Of a stretch of DNA of 21,194 bases, positions 5,961-13,517 are shown piece by piece (position 1 is the first letter of the stretch; the number at the start of each line of letters is the position of its first letter). The position numbers and the translations under genes are program-made. Source of the stretch: a virus. The stretch is taken from positions 1-21,194 of IMG/VR virus record IMGVR_UViG_3300039207_000002. The stretch is one strand, 5' to 3'. A model generated the notes under the pieces. It did not search any database. It was not told where the DNA came from and saw only the letters and a list, made by a program, of their open reading frames with translations.

Positions 5961-7400
5961 GTGTCCAAGCGCCATGTTGGTAAGCCCGGCCCACGCCAGT
6001 CCCCCCGACCCCGCACTGCTGCTGATGTGTTCGCTACCGAACAGGTCATCGTCGCCTACCTCCACCCTGCTGATCATGTGGGGGCGGCGTTCCACAAGTC
6101 GATGCTGGACCTGATCGTGGCCGACTCGTTCCAGCCGCGCCGCACTGTTGTCGGCACCCTGGACATGGCGTCCGGGGCGAACATCACCACGGCGCGCAAC
6201 ATCATCGTGCGCGACTTTCTGCGCACGAAGGCCGACTGGTTGTGGCTGATCGACGCGGACATGAAGTTCCCCGCCGACACGCTGGACAAGCTGCTCACCG
6301 TCGCCGATAAGACTGAGCGTCCCATCGTCGGCGGCTTGTGTTTCCGGGTGACCCAGGTCGGTGACGACCTGACGCTCACCCCAACGCTCTACGGGCTGAA
6401 CGACATGACCCCGCCACGCACGGTCGTGTACCACGACTACCCGCCGGATGCGCTCGCCGAGGTCGCGGCGACCGGCGCAGCGTGCCTACTGGTACACCGC
6501 CGGGTGTTCGAGACGATCGAAGCATCAGGGCACTTCCAGAAGCCGTGGACATGGTTCGCCGAGACTCTCTATGTCGAGTACGACGACGTGATCTCCGAGG
6601 ACATCACGTTCTGCCTGCGTGCCCGTAAGTGCGGGTTCCCGGTGTTCGTCCACACCGGCATCGAGATCGGTCACCAGAAGTCGATCGTGGCGACCCCTGC
6701 GCTGTTCCAGCACACGAAGCCCCGCATCCCATCCTTCGTGGTGATCCCGGGCCTTGACCGGCACCAGATGACCGCGGACCTGATCTCCGACTTGCAGGGT
6801 CAGGGCGCGGAGATCCTGCTGTACGACAACGGCTCCGATCCGGCGTATGACTTCGACGGTTGCGAGGTCATCGACGCCAAGGGCTGGGGCCTGCACGAGA
6901 TGTGGGCAGCCGGGATCGCCCGAGCCCGCGAAAACGCTCCCGTCTGTGACATCGCGATCCTGAACAACGATCTGCGGGTCGGTCCGGACTTCTTGCGGCT
7001 GCTCTCCGGCGGTTTACGGGCACGGGAAGAGGTGTGGATCTCCTACCCCAACGTCCACGGCGCAGCTCTGGCGCCCGGTCAGTGCGCGAAGACAGGTGGT
7101 CCTGGTCAGGGACAGTCGCTGTCGGGGTACGCCTTCATGATCCGTGGTGAGTCCGACCTGGCCGTCGATGAGGGTTTCGGCTTCTGGTACGGCGACATCG
7201 ATCTGGAGATGCAGGCCAGGGCCGCCGAGAAGGCTGTCGTGACGGTCGGCGGCTGCGAGGTCGAGCACCTGGAGCCGACGTTGTCGACACGGGGTGAGCG
7301 GCTCGAGCAGGCTCATGTGGACGAGAAGTTGTTTGCGGCCAAGTGGGACCTTGACCCGGAGGCGCTGTTCCTGGCGAAGAATCCGGGGTGGGGCGAATGA
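5961..7400 (+). CDS. Two-domain GT-A (GT2-like) glycosyltransferase
   Basis: A 479-residue protein with GTG 5961 and GAGGAG about 6 nt upstream. It contains two glycosyltransferase-like units in tandem. Unit 1 (about 28-245) has SGANITTARNIIVRDFL, then LWLIDADMKF with the DxD-type metal/nucleotide-sugar site (DAD, 98-100), and ISEDITFCLRARKCGFPVFV (211-230), the GT2-type acidic catalytic region followed by a conserved HTGIEIGH. Unit 2 (about 257-440) has LLYDNGSDPAYD (287-298), ILNNDLRVGPDF (333-344) and GFGFWYGDIDLEMQARA (405-421) with HLE near the end. Two active sites may add two sugars in sequence. There is no membrane segment or signal peptide, so it should act in the cytoplasm. It is the first gene of the tightly packed cassette that follows the capsid gene. 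The substrate is not readable from the sequence. Confidence 0.82.
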   Translation: MSKRHVGKPGPRQSPRPRTAADVFATEQVIVAYLHPADHVGAAFHKSMLDLIVADSFQPRRTVVGTLDMASGANITTARNIIVRDFLRTKADWLWLIDADMKFPADTLDKLLTVADKTERPIVGGLCFRVTQVGDDLTLTPTLYGLNDMTPPRTVVYHDYPPDALAEVAATGAACLLVHRRVFETIEASGHFQKPWTWFAETLYVEYDDVISEDITFCLRARKCGFPVFVHTGIEIGHQKSIVATPALFQHTKPRIPSFVVIPGLDRHQMTADLISDLQGQGAEILLYDNGSDPAYDFDGCEVIDAKGWGLHEMWAAGIARARENAPVCDIAILNNDLRVGPDFLRLLSGGLRAREEVWISYPNVHGAALAPGQCAKTGGPGQGQSLSGYAFMIRGESDLAVDEGFGFWYGDIDLEMQARAAEKAVVTVGGCEVEHLEPTLSTRGERLEQAHVDEKLFAAKWDLDPEALFLAKNPGWGE

Positions 7401-8014
7401 CCGTCGGCTGCGTCGTCGTGTCGGACCGCGGCGACTTGTACCTGCCACAGTGTCTTGAGGCGCTAGCTCCGCCGATGCAAGACTGGACCGTTCCGTTTCA
7501 CGTCGTTGATGATCGTGAGCACAAGCTCGGTCTCGCGGGAGCTGCTCGGGCAGCCTGGCAGATCGCTCTCGATGAGGGCTGGGACTTCTTGCTGCACTGG
7601 GAAGAGGACTTCCTCCCCAACGAGCTGCTGCCGCTCGAGAACATGGTCGAGATGCTCGAGATCGACCGAGTCCGCCCCGATGGTCCGCAGCTGGCGCAGA
7701 TCGTCCTGAAGCGGCAGCCGTGGTCGACCGAGGAGATCGCCGCCGGCGGGATCATCGAGAAGGACCCCGACGACTACCGTGACGTCTTCATACTCGGCTT
7801 GCCGATGGTGGTGCATCGCCGGATCTTCTCCCTGAACCCATGCCTGATCCCACGGTGGGTACTTGAGCTCGGCTGGCCTGACAGCAACGAGGCCGGGATG
7901 ACCGAGCGACTGTGCGTCGACCCGAATGTCCTGTTCGCCTACTACGGCAAGCTCGACGACCCGCCGCTGGTGACGCATGTTGGGACCGTCAGGGGGACCG
8001 GATGGTCGCTGTAG
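7397..8014 (+). CDS. Small GT2-like glycosyltransferase
   Basis: A 205-residue protein with ATG 7397 overlapping the previous stop as ATGA. The opening MTVGCVVVSDRGDLYLPQCLEAL, then FHVVDD (34-39), is a GT-A-type first strand and nucleotide-binding start. WDFLLHWEEDF (62-72) occupies the DxD position, with acidic EED in place of DxD. A later MVVHRRIFSLNPCLIPRW and a C-terminal HVGTVRGTGWSL are reminiscent of small actinophage glycosyltransferase-like proteins. It is short for a complete GT2 enzyme (usually 230-300 residues), so it may be a minimal enzyme or rely on the neighbours. Confidence 0.65.
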   Translation: MTVGCVVVSDRGDLYLPQCLEALAPPMQDWTVPFHVVDDREHKLGLAGAARAAWQIALDEGWDFLLHWEEDFLPNELLPLENMVEMLEIDRVRPDGPQLAQIVLKRQPWSTEEIAAGGIIEKDPDDYRDVFILGLPMVVHRRIFSLNPCLIPRWVLELGWPDSNEAGMTERLCVDPNVLFAYYGKLDDPPLVTHVGTVRGTGWSL

Positions 8015-8562
8015 TCGGCGCCGGCGGGCACGGGCATGACATCGCCGCGATCATCAATGCCCTCGGCGGCGCCGCGAACTTCTACGATGACGAGCCCGGC
8101 CGCGGCATGGCCATCAAGCCGGGCGTTGGCCTGGTCGGGTACGTCGTGGGGATCAACGACCCCGCCCAGCGACAGTCGATGGTCGACAGGCTCAATGACG
8201 CCGGGTCCAAGGCTCAACGTCCGATCATCCACCCGACCTCGGTCGTGGGTGTCGGTGAGCCCTCCCACGGATGTGTCGTGGGGCCGCTGTCCAGCCTGCT
8301 CTACAACGTGGTTCTTGCTGAGCACGTCCACGTCGGTGCCGGTTGCCATCTGACCCGCTGCACGGTCGGGGCTTTCACGACGATCTCGCCCGGCGTAACG
8401 ATCTGCGGGGACGTCAAGATCGGCTCCGGTTGCCTGATCGGTGCCGGGGCGGTCATCAAGAACCTCGTCACCATCGGCGACAACGTCACCGTCGGCGCCG
8501 GCGCTGTCGTGGTGAAGGACCTCGAAGACGGTGTGACGGTCAAGGGAAATCCGGCGCGATGA
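8002..8562 (+). CDS. PglD/NeuD-like sugar O/N-acyltransferase (hexapeptide repeat)
   Basis: A 186-residue protein with ATG 8002, GGGGG 6 nt upstream and a 13-nt overlap with the previous gene. Residues 1-75 form a small Rossmann-like nucleotide-sugar-binding domain starting VAVVGAGGHGHDIAA, typical of PglD/NeuD acyltransferases. Residues about 77-186 are a left-handed beta-helix of hexapeptide repeats (TISPGVTICGDVKIGSGCLIGAGAVI, TIGDNVTVGAGAVV) ending VTVKGNPAR. Family members transfer acetyl from acetyl-CoA to an amino or hydroxyl sugar as trimers. The usual catalytic His-Asp pair just before the C-x-V/I-G turn appears to be Thr118-Arg119 here, with a His two residues earlier (H116), so activity or chemistry may differ. 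Confidence 0.82.
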   Translation: MVAVVGAGGHGHDIAAIINALGGAANFYDDEPGRGMAIKPGVGLVGYVVGINDPAQRQSMVDRLNDAGSKAQRPIIHPTSVVGVGEPSHGCVVGPLSSLLYNVVLAEHVHVGAGCHLTRCTVGAFTTISPGVTICGDVKIGSGCLIGAGAVIKNLVTIGDNVTVGAGAVVVKDLEDGVTVKGNPAR

Positions 8563-8753
8563 GCGAGGAAGAGGTGCTCCTCGGGAAGCCGTTGCTGATC
8601 GAGCCTGGCTGCACCTATGTGGTCCAGGTTCAACGCTGCCTATCGTTTGAGATGGCGCGGGCGATACTCGAACGACTCCAACTTGCTGCGCCAGGCTCCC
8701 GCTTCATCATTCTCGATGACCGGATGCAGATCGCCCGGGAGTCCGAGCGATGA
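8559..8753 (+). CDS. Small conserved-type phage protein, unknown function
   Basis: A 64-residue protein with ATG 8559 (ATGA overlap) and again ATGA with the next gene, so it is embedded in the coupled array. The core PGCTYVVQVQRCLSFEMARAI, then APGSRFIILDDRM, predicts a beta-alpha-beta unit. I recall short phage proteins with this layout near structural genes, but no function for them. It has no metal-binding or catalytic motif. It may be a small accessory subunit of the cassette or a virion protein. Confidence 0.6.
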   Translation: MSEEEVLLGKPLLIEPGCTYVVQVQRCLSFEMARAILERLQLAAPGSRFIILDDRMQIARESER

Positions 8754-9337
8754 GCCCGGAGTTGCTTGCCCTGGCCGATGCCACGAAGGGCTGGCTGCAC
8801 CCCTCGGAGGGTATGGCCCTGTACGACGCCGCCGCGAGCTGTAGCGGTCCCTTCCTAGAGGTCGGGACCTACTGCGGGAAGTCGACGGTGTTCCTCGGCG
8901 CGGCGGCGAAGGCGAACAAGACGGTGCTGTTCACCGTTGACCACCATCGAGGCTCGCCCGAGATGGCAGCAGATCGTGAGTGCCACGACCCTGAGGTTCT
9001 CGATGCGTGGGGCGATCACGACACGCTACTGACGTTGCGCCGGACGCTGCTACTGGCGGACCTTGAGTCGACGGTGATCCCCGTCGTGGGCTCAACCGCG
9101 ACTGTTGGTCCGCACTGGACGACGCGCGTGGGGTTCGCCTTCATCGACGCGGCACACGACGACGACGGAGTGATGCTCGACGCGACGACCTGGGGGCGTC
9201 ACGTTCGCCGCGATGGGATCATTGCTTTTCACGACACGACCATCCCGGGAATCGCTAGGGCTGTTGAGCACTTGCTCGCGACCGGGTTCAATGACGAGGG
9301 CACCGTCGACACACTTCGACTGCTGCGCCGCGAATGA
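8750..9337 (+). CDS. Class I SAM-dependent methyltransferase (Methyltransf_24 type)
   Basis: A 195-residue protein with ATG 8750 and GGGAG 8 nt upstream. Motif I is FLEVGTYCGKSTVFLG (35-50) for SAM binding, the acidic motif II region is LFTVDHH (60-66), and FIDAAHDDDGVMLD (131-144) is the characteristic F-I-D-x-x-H strand of this family. IAFHDTTIPGIARAV follows near the C terminus, as expected for Methyltransf_24. Related enzymes O-methylate sugars or small molecules. Its place between an acyltransferase and glycosyltransferases suggests methylation of the same glycan (inference). Confidence 0.85.
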   Translation: MSPELLALADATKGWLHPSEGMALYDAAASCSGPFLEVGTYCGKSTVFLGAAAKANKTVLFTVDHHRGSPEMAADRECHDPEVLDAWGDHDTLLTLRRTLLLADLESTVIPVVGSTATVGPHWTTRVGFAFIDAAHDDDGVMLDATTWGRHVRRDGIIAFHDTTIPGIARAVEHLLATGFNDEGTVDTLRLLRRE

Positions 9338-10053
9338 TTGTCGCGGTCAGCATGTTCCGTGACGAGGCTGACGTCGCACAGCACGTCGTCGAGCACCTGC
9401 TTGGCGAGGGCGTCGACAAGATCGTGGTCGCCGACAACCGCAGCACGGATGGGACGCGGGAGATCCTCGAGTCCCTGCCCGTCACGGTGGTCGATGACAG
9501 TGAGGTCGGCTACTACCAGTCAGCGAAGATCACCCACCTCGTCCACGAGCACTGCACCACTGGCGACTGGGTGATCCCCTTCGACGCCGACGAGCTGTGG
9601 ACCGGCGACACAGACACCCTCGCAGGCGCCCTCGCAACGGCAACCGCGGATGTCCTCATCGCTCCGGTCTACGACTACATCCCGCAGCCTTCAGACGACC
9701 CTGACGAGGCTGATCCGTTCACCCGGATCAGGTGGCGCCTGGACCGCCCCGAGCAGTTTCCCGTCATGGCCTTCCGCTACCACCCCGAAGCGGTCGTCAA
9801 GCAGGGCGCGCACGACCTCGTTCACCCGGGAGTTCGCAGCCCGGGGCTGTGGGTGGATCACTTCCAGTATCGCTCCTGGCAGCAGTTCTGCCGCAAGCTC
9901 CGCAACGGGCGGGAAGCCTACGCATCCTCCAACCTCCCGGCATGGGAAGGAGCGCACTGGCGCACCTGGGGAGCCCTCGACGATGAGGCCCTCCGTGTCC
10001 ACTGGGATGCGCTGCTCGCTACGCCGGGGCTGGTGTACGACCCGTGTCGGTGA
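9334..10053 (+). CDS. GT2-like glycosyltransferase
   Basis: A 239-residue protein with ATG 9334 overlapping the methyltransferase stop and no separate ribosome binding site. It shows the GT-A features MIVAVSMFRDEADVAQHVVEHLL, IVVADNRSTDGT (30-41) for nucleotide binding and WVIPFDADELW (79-89) with the D-A-D metal site. The C-terminal part (HDLVHPGVRSPGLWVDHFQYRSWQQFCRKL) carries the conserved His and a basic helix found in Glyco_tranf_2_4-type enzymes. It is cytoplasmic. Donor and acceptor are unknown. Confidence 0.85.
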   Translation: MIVAVSMFRDEADVAQHVVEHLLGEGVDKIVVADNRSTDGTREILESLPVTVVDDSEVGYYQSAKITHLVHEHCTTGDWVIPFDADELWTGDTDTLAGALATATADVLIAPVYDYIPQPSDDPDEADPFTRIRWRLDRPEQFPVMAFRYHPEAVVKQGAHDLVHPGVRSPGLWVDHFQYRSWQQFCRKLRNGREAYASSNLPAWEGAHWRTWGALDDEALRVHWDALLATPGLVYDPCR

Positions 10054-10595
10054 CAGCGTGCATCGTCAGCCTGCCCGAGCGTCACACGCTGCTCGCTGAG
10101 GCGATGGCGAGCGTCCGCGAGCAGACCGTGCAGCCCGAGGCGGTCCTGATCGGCATCGACCCCCGCATTTGTGGCGAGGCCGAGAACTGCAACCGCCTGA
10201 TCCGGGCAGCGTCGACCGAGTGGGTCGCGTTCCTGCACGACGATGACCTGTGGAGACCGAACCATCTCGAGCAGTTGCTGGCGCACTCCGCGGATGCTGA
10301 TGTGGTCTGCGCCTCCTTCGACCTCGACGGCCGGCCAGAATCGAGCATCGAGCCGCACCACTGCGACTACGACGACCTGACACGCACGAACTGGATGTGG
10401 CCCGGCTGCGTGATGGCCCGCAGGGATGCCCTGCTGGACTGGGGTGGCTTCATCCAGGCCCCACACGGTCAATGGGTCGACTGGACGTCCTTCAAGTCCT
10501 GGCTGGCTCAGGGGGCCCGCTTCGCTTGCTCGCATGAACGCACGGCCATCTACCGCTTCGGGCATGGCTTCGGCAACGGATCGTGGAAGGGCTGA
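10044..10595 (+). CDS. GT2-like glycosyltransferase (short)
   Basis: A 183-residue protein with GTG 10044 overlapping the previous gene by 10 nt. The start is kept because MSVTACIVSLPERHTLLAEAM supplies the first GT-A strand. SVREQTVQPEAVLIGID and VAFLHDDDLWRPNHLEQL (61-78) give the typical helix, strand and D-D-D metal site. The later GCVMARRDALLDWGGF is the usual acceptor-side strand. At 183 residues it lacks the C-terminal extension of many GT2 enzymes. It is the last gene of the cassette, with the next gene starting 1 nt downstream of its stop. Confidence 0.8.
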   Translation: MSVTACIVSLPERHTLLAEAMASVREQTVQPEAVLIGIDPRICGEAENCNRLIRAASTEWVAFLHDDDLWRPNHLEQLLAHSADADVVCASFDLDGRPESSIEPHHCDYDDLTRTNWMWPGCVMARRDALLDWGGFIQAPHGQWVDWTSFKSWLAQGARFACSHERTAIYRFGHGFGNGSWKG

Positions 10596-10596
10596 C

Positions 10597-10782
10597 ATGG
10601 ACACCGACCTGGGCACTCCGGCGTTGCTGAACTATCAGCCGCGCGCCATCCTCGACGGTGAGCAGACCCTGGAACTCATCTCCCTGGACTCGGCCAACCG
10701 GAACGTCCACCAGTTCCGGCTCACTCCGCAGACCGAGTTCCGGTTCATCGACGACGGCGGCCCTGAGCTCGGGGCCGGCTGA
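10597..10782 (+). CDS. Small hypothetical head-tail region protein
   Basis: A 61-residue protein with ATG 10597, a GGAAGGG site just upstream, and a 1-nt overlap with the connector gene (TGATG). It is acidic overall and includes LNYQPRAILDGEQTLELISL and HQFRLTPQTEFRF, which predict a few beta strands. I recognise no family. Its place directly before the connector suggests a virion or head-completion role. It links the glycan cassette to the neck genes without a gap. Confidence 0.55.
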   Translation: MDTDLGTPALLNYQPRAILDGEQTLELISLDSANRNVHQFRLTPQTEFRFIDDGGPELGAG

Positions 10783-11423
10783 TGGCCGACACCTTGGACA
10801 TCGTGACGCTGGCGGAAGCCAGGAGCGCGGTGAACATCAACACCGCCGGCTATGTCGCTGATGACACGCGGCTCGCCGCGTTTGTCACGGCGATCTCTAG
10901 GCACTTCGACAACCTCGTCGGCCCGGTCGTGCAACGTACCGTCACTGCTGAGGTGCAGGACGGCGGCCGGAACTTCATCACCCTCGACCTGGCCCCGATC
11001 AGCGCCGTCACCTCGATCACCGAATACTCAGGGACCGCCGCGACCGTCCTGGCATCGGCTTCCAACACCTCCCAGCCCAGCAACGGGTACCTGCTTGATC
11101 CGTGGCGGGACGGTTTCTATAAGGGCCGGATCTACCGCCGGAGCGGTAACACCAACGCTTCCTTTCCTGACGGCCGGGGCAACGTCGTCATCACCTACAC
11201 CGCCGGCCGCTACGCCAACACAGCCGCGGTCGACCAGCGGTTCAAGACCGCCACCGAACTGACCTTGGCGAACGTGTTCCGCCGTGAGCAGCGCCCCGTC
11301 AACCCCGGCTTCGGTGGACCGGAGGCCATGAACGACGTGGTCGCCACTGCCTTCCCAGGCTATCTGGTCCCGAACGCCGCCCTGGCCTACCTCGTCGACG
11401 ACATCATCGGCAGCGTGGCGTGA
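10782..11423 (+). CDS. Head-tail connector (HK97 gp6-like adaptor)
   Basis: A 213-residue protein with ATG 10782. The helical N-terminal part (VTLAEARSAVNINTAGYVADDTRLAAFVTAISRHFDNLVG) and the following strand VVQRTVTAEVQDGG with LDLAPISAVTSITEYSG are typical of the gp6/SPP1 gp15-type adaptor fold. In those proteins a helix bundle forms a ring under the portal. The later VVITYTAGRYANTAAVDQRFKTATELTLANVFRREQ is the family's C-terminal helix. It seals the filled head and provides the tail docking surface. It overlaps the tail-terminator gene by 4 nt. Confidence 0.85.
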   Translation: MADTLDIVTLAEARSAVNINTAGYVADDTRLAAFVTAISRHFDNLVGPVVQRTVTAEVQDGGRNFITLDLAPISAVTSITEYSGTAATVLASASNTSQPSNGYLLDPWRDGFYKGRIYRRSGNTNASFPDGRGNVVITYTAGRYANTAAVDQRFKTATELTLANVFRREQRPVNPGFGGPEAMNDVVATAFPGYLVPNAALAYLVDDIIGSVA

Positions 11424-11881
11424 CCATCACGGTCAGCACTATCCCCGCCGTGAAGGCTTATCTCGTCGCCGGAGTGAAGGACAACACCACGGTTGCTGCC
11501 GATCCGAGTATCGGTGTCTTCTACGACGGCCCAGCCTCCGGTGAACAGCCGAATGACATCATCAGCATCGGCCGTGCCGAGCAGGAGTACGACGTTGCTG
11601 GAATGGTCGGCTCTGGTGGCACCGGCTGGCTCGGGGAGCTGTACCACGTCGAGGTCACCGTGACCGTCTTCGACGGCGGGAATGATCCGCAGACCGCCAC
11701 CGAACGCTGCTGCGCCCTGATGGGCTGCGTCATCGACGTCGTCCGCACCGACCCTTCCCTCGGCGCCCTGGTGATCGTGGCCCGACCGGAGACGGCCGGC
11801 TACGAGACCTTGTGGTCTGAGGATGGCGGCGGCCGGTTCGCCGTGGGGACCTTGCGGATCAGGGTCCGCGCCCTCAACTAG
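11420..11881 (+). CDS. Tail terminator / tail completion protein
   Basis: A 153-residue protein with GTG 11420 inside the connector's end (GTGA). The layout matches small alpha/beta tail terminators of siphophages: an N-terminal helix (IPAVKAYLVAGV), a strand with DIISIGRAEQEYDV, a long strand ELYHVEVTVTVFDGG, the helix QTATERCCALMGCVIDVVRTDPSLGALV and the final strand FAVGTLRIRVRAL. These form the ring that caps tail-tube growth. Identification is by pattern and by its place directly before the tail tube gene. No separate head-stopper gene is visible between it and the connector. Confidence 0.65.
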   Translation: MTITVSTIPAVKAYLVAGVKDNTTVAADPSIGVFYDGPASGEQPNDIISIGRAEQEYDVAGMVGSGGTGWLGELYHVEVTVTVFDGGNDPQTATERCCALMGCVIDVVRTDPSLGALVIVARPETAGYETLWSEDGGGRFAVGTLRIRVRALN

Positions 11882-11944
11882 CAACACCCCTTCTACCCCG
11901 CAGCGCCTGTTGTGGGGGTTCCGTCATACCCGTAGGAGCCTGAC
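11882..11944 (+). other. Intergenic spacer before the tail tube gene
   Basis: This 63-nt gap holds a possible weak stem (ACCCC near 11896 with GGGGT near 11919) and the ribosome binding site AGGAG 7 nt before the tail tube ATG. It may be a 5' leader element for the highly expressed tail tube. No promoter is convincing. Confidence 0.3.
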
Positions 11945-12919
11945 ATGCTCTCTCCGCAGCCGACCTACAGGTCATTCTTGGCGGTTGCCAAGGAGGCCAC
12001 GCGCGGAACCGCCGTGACCGCAACCGACGCGATCGCAGTCCGCACCGTCACGCCCCAAGACATCGTCATGCCCCTGTGGGACAAGGGCCTGCGCGGGTCG
12101 ATGGCCGAGACCTACGGGCACGTCCCCGGCCCGACCTACTCCACGTTCGACTTCGGTGGGGACGTGTTCGCCGACACCATCGGCTATCCGCTGTCGGCGC
12201 TGCTCGGGAACGTCGCGACCACCGGCGGCGGCGCCTCGCCCTTCACCCACACCTTCGCCCTGTTGAACTCCGGTGACGGTCAGCCGACCTCGATGACCCT
12301 GACGGACTTCGACGTCACCAATGCTCGGCAGTATGCCGCGTGGCTGTGCTCGGAGGTGGCGTTCAAGTTCAACGGCGACGGACTGCTGGAGTACACCGCG
12401 AAGGGCATGTCGCTGGCCTCCCAGACCTGCGCGACAACCTCAGCGACCTTCTCCGCCGTCAACCCGGCCTTCGGCTGGGGGATCGCGACGACGGTCGGGT
12501 CTTCGACGGTCTCGACGCTGATCGACGGTGAGGTCAACATCAAGCGCCCGGTGTCGGCCCTGCACACGGCCGATGGCACCCAGGCGCCCTACAAGATCTT
12601 CGGCGGGGCACTGTCGGTCGACGGCAAGCTGAAGTTCATCATGGAGGACGACTCGCGCCTGTCGGACTTCCTGCTCGCAACCCAGCAGATCCTCGACCTG
12701 AACTTCTCCACCGGGTCGGGTGCAACCGCCACGCAGGTCAAGCTCCACATGACCAAGGCGCTGTTTGAGGTCGCGACGATCGACCGCGGTGGGGACTACG
12801 TCGCGATCGACTGCACCTTCCAGGCGATTGCGAACAGCACCGACACGGGCACGTCCTCTGGCTACTCGCCCATCAAGGTCACGACGCAGTGCTCCAAGAC
12901 CGGCGGAACCTACGCCTAG
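11945..12919 (+). CDS. Major tail tube protein
   Basis: A 324-residue protein with ATG 11945 and AGGAG 7 nt upstream. It starts SFLAVAKEATRGTAVTATDAIAVRTVTPQDIVMPLWDKGLRGSM, a typical siphophage tube-protein opening. A strand-rich body follows (STFDFGGDVFADTIGYPLSALLG, TSMTLTDFDVTNARQYAAWLCSEVAFKFNGDGLLEYTAKGMSLAS). The W-x-C-S-E-V-x-F-x-F-N-x-x-G-L-L-E-Y-T region is the beta-barrel signature of tube proteins in this group. It polymerises into the hollow tail tube around the tape measure protein. Length is normal to slightly long for the type. Confidence 0.88.
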   Translation: MLSPQPTYRSFLAVAKEATRGTAVTATDAIAVRTVTPQDIVMPLWDKGLRGSMAETYGHVPGPTYSTFDFGGDVFADTIGYPLSALLGNVATTGGGASPFTHTFALLNSGDGQPTSMTLTDFDVTNARQYAAWLCSEVAFKFNGDGLLEYTAKGMSLASQTCATTSATFSAVNPAFGWGIATTVGSSTVSTLIDGEVNIKRPVSALHTADGTQAPYKIFGGALSVDGKLKFIMEDDSRLSDFLLATQQILDLNFSTGSGATATQVKLHMTKALFEVATIDRGGDYVAIDCTFQAIANSTDTGTSSGYSPIKVTTQCSKTGGTYA

Positions 12920-12950
12920 TTGTTCTGTCCACATCTCATAGAGGAGACCC

Positions 12951-13343
12951 ATGAAGATCGCGCTGCCCGACGATGGTTGGGCGATGCTCCGCGCCCCCGA
13001 GAAGGTTCCCGACCGGCTCCGGAAACCGATCAGCCTTCTGTTCGCGAAGCTGTCCCAGACCCGTGCTGCTGCCCAGATCGCAGCGGCCGGCGTGAAGATG
13101 GAAGAGTCCGGACTGGACCCGGACGCGCTCGAGATCGTCTACGAGCTCGACGATGCGGTGATCCTCGCCATGGTGTCGGAATGGTCCTTCGACCTACCCA
13201 TCACCGCCGAGTCCCTGGACGAGATTCCCGGCGATGCCAAGGACGTCCTGAATACCGAGTCAGCGAAGCACCTGGACGCGCTGATGCCGTCGTTCGCGGT
13301 CAACCCTGACCCGGCGTCCCCTACCGAGCCCTCGAGCGTCTGA
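12951..13343 (+). CDS. Tail assembly chaperone, short form (G-like)
   Basis: A 130-residue protein with ATG 12951 and a GAGGAG site 7 nt upstream. It opens MKIALPDDGWAMLRAPEKVPDRLRKPI, then is helical with VYELDDAVILAMVSEWSFDLPITAESLDEIPGDAKDVL, typical of siphophage chaperones lying between tail tube and tape measure. Its C terminus (NPDPASPTEPSSV) is the linker where the ribosome can shift frame to make the longer product. Confidence 0.85.
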   Translation: MKIALPDDGWAMLRAPEKVPDRLRKPISLLFAKLSQTRAAAQIAAAGVKMEESGLDPDALEIVYELDDAVILAMVSEWSFDLPITAESLDEIPGDAKDVLNTESAKHLDALMPSFAVNPDPASPTEPSSV

Positions 13344-13507
13344 GAGGCGCGCTGGAGGGCTTGCACGTCCCGGTCTGCGACCTGCCCCCTGACGTCCGGA
13401 CCTACCGCCTAGTGAAGCTCACGGGATGGTCTCTGGCCGAGATTGAGAACACCTCGGCGGTGCAGTTGGACTGGCTGCTCGCCATCGACGACGTTTTCAC
13501 CTCATAG
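12951..13507 (+). CDS. Tail assembly chaperone, -1 frameshift product (GT-like)
   Basis: The -1 frame is blocked by TGA at 13307-13309 and then open from 13310 to TAG 13505-13507. It encodes ALERLRGALEGL, VCDLPPDVRTYRLVKLTGWSLAEI and VQLDWLLAIDDVF, typical of chaperone T parts. No start codon with a ribosome binding site precedes it, so it is expected only as a fusion with the upstream protein, about 185 residues in total. The shift must occur between 13310 and 13341. The best candidate is the C-run in GTCCCCT (13316-13322), where a proline tRNA on CCT can re-pair on CCC. The fusion is thought to load tail tube subunits onto the tape measure protein. Confidence 0.8.
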
Positions 13508-13517
13508 GAGCTTGGCG

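Noticed and set aside
13443-13517. Longer start for the HK97 gp10-like protein
   Set aside because: The region encodes the chaperone T frame, and AGGAG with correct spacing selects ATG 13518.
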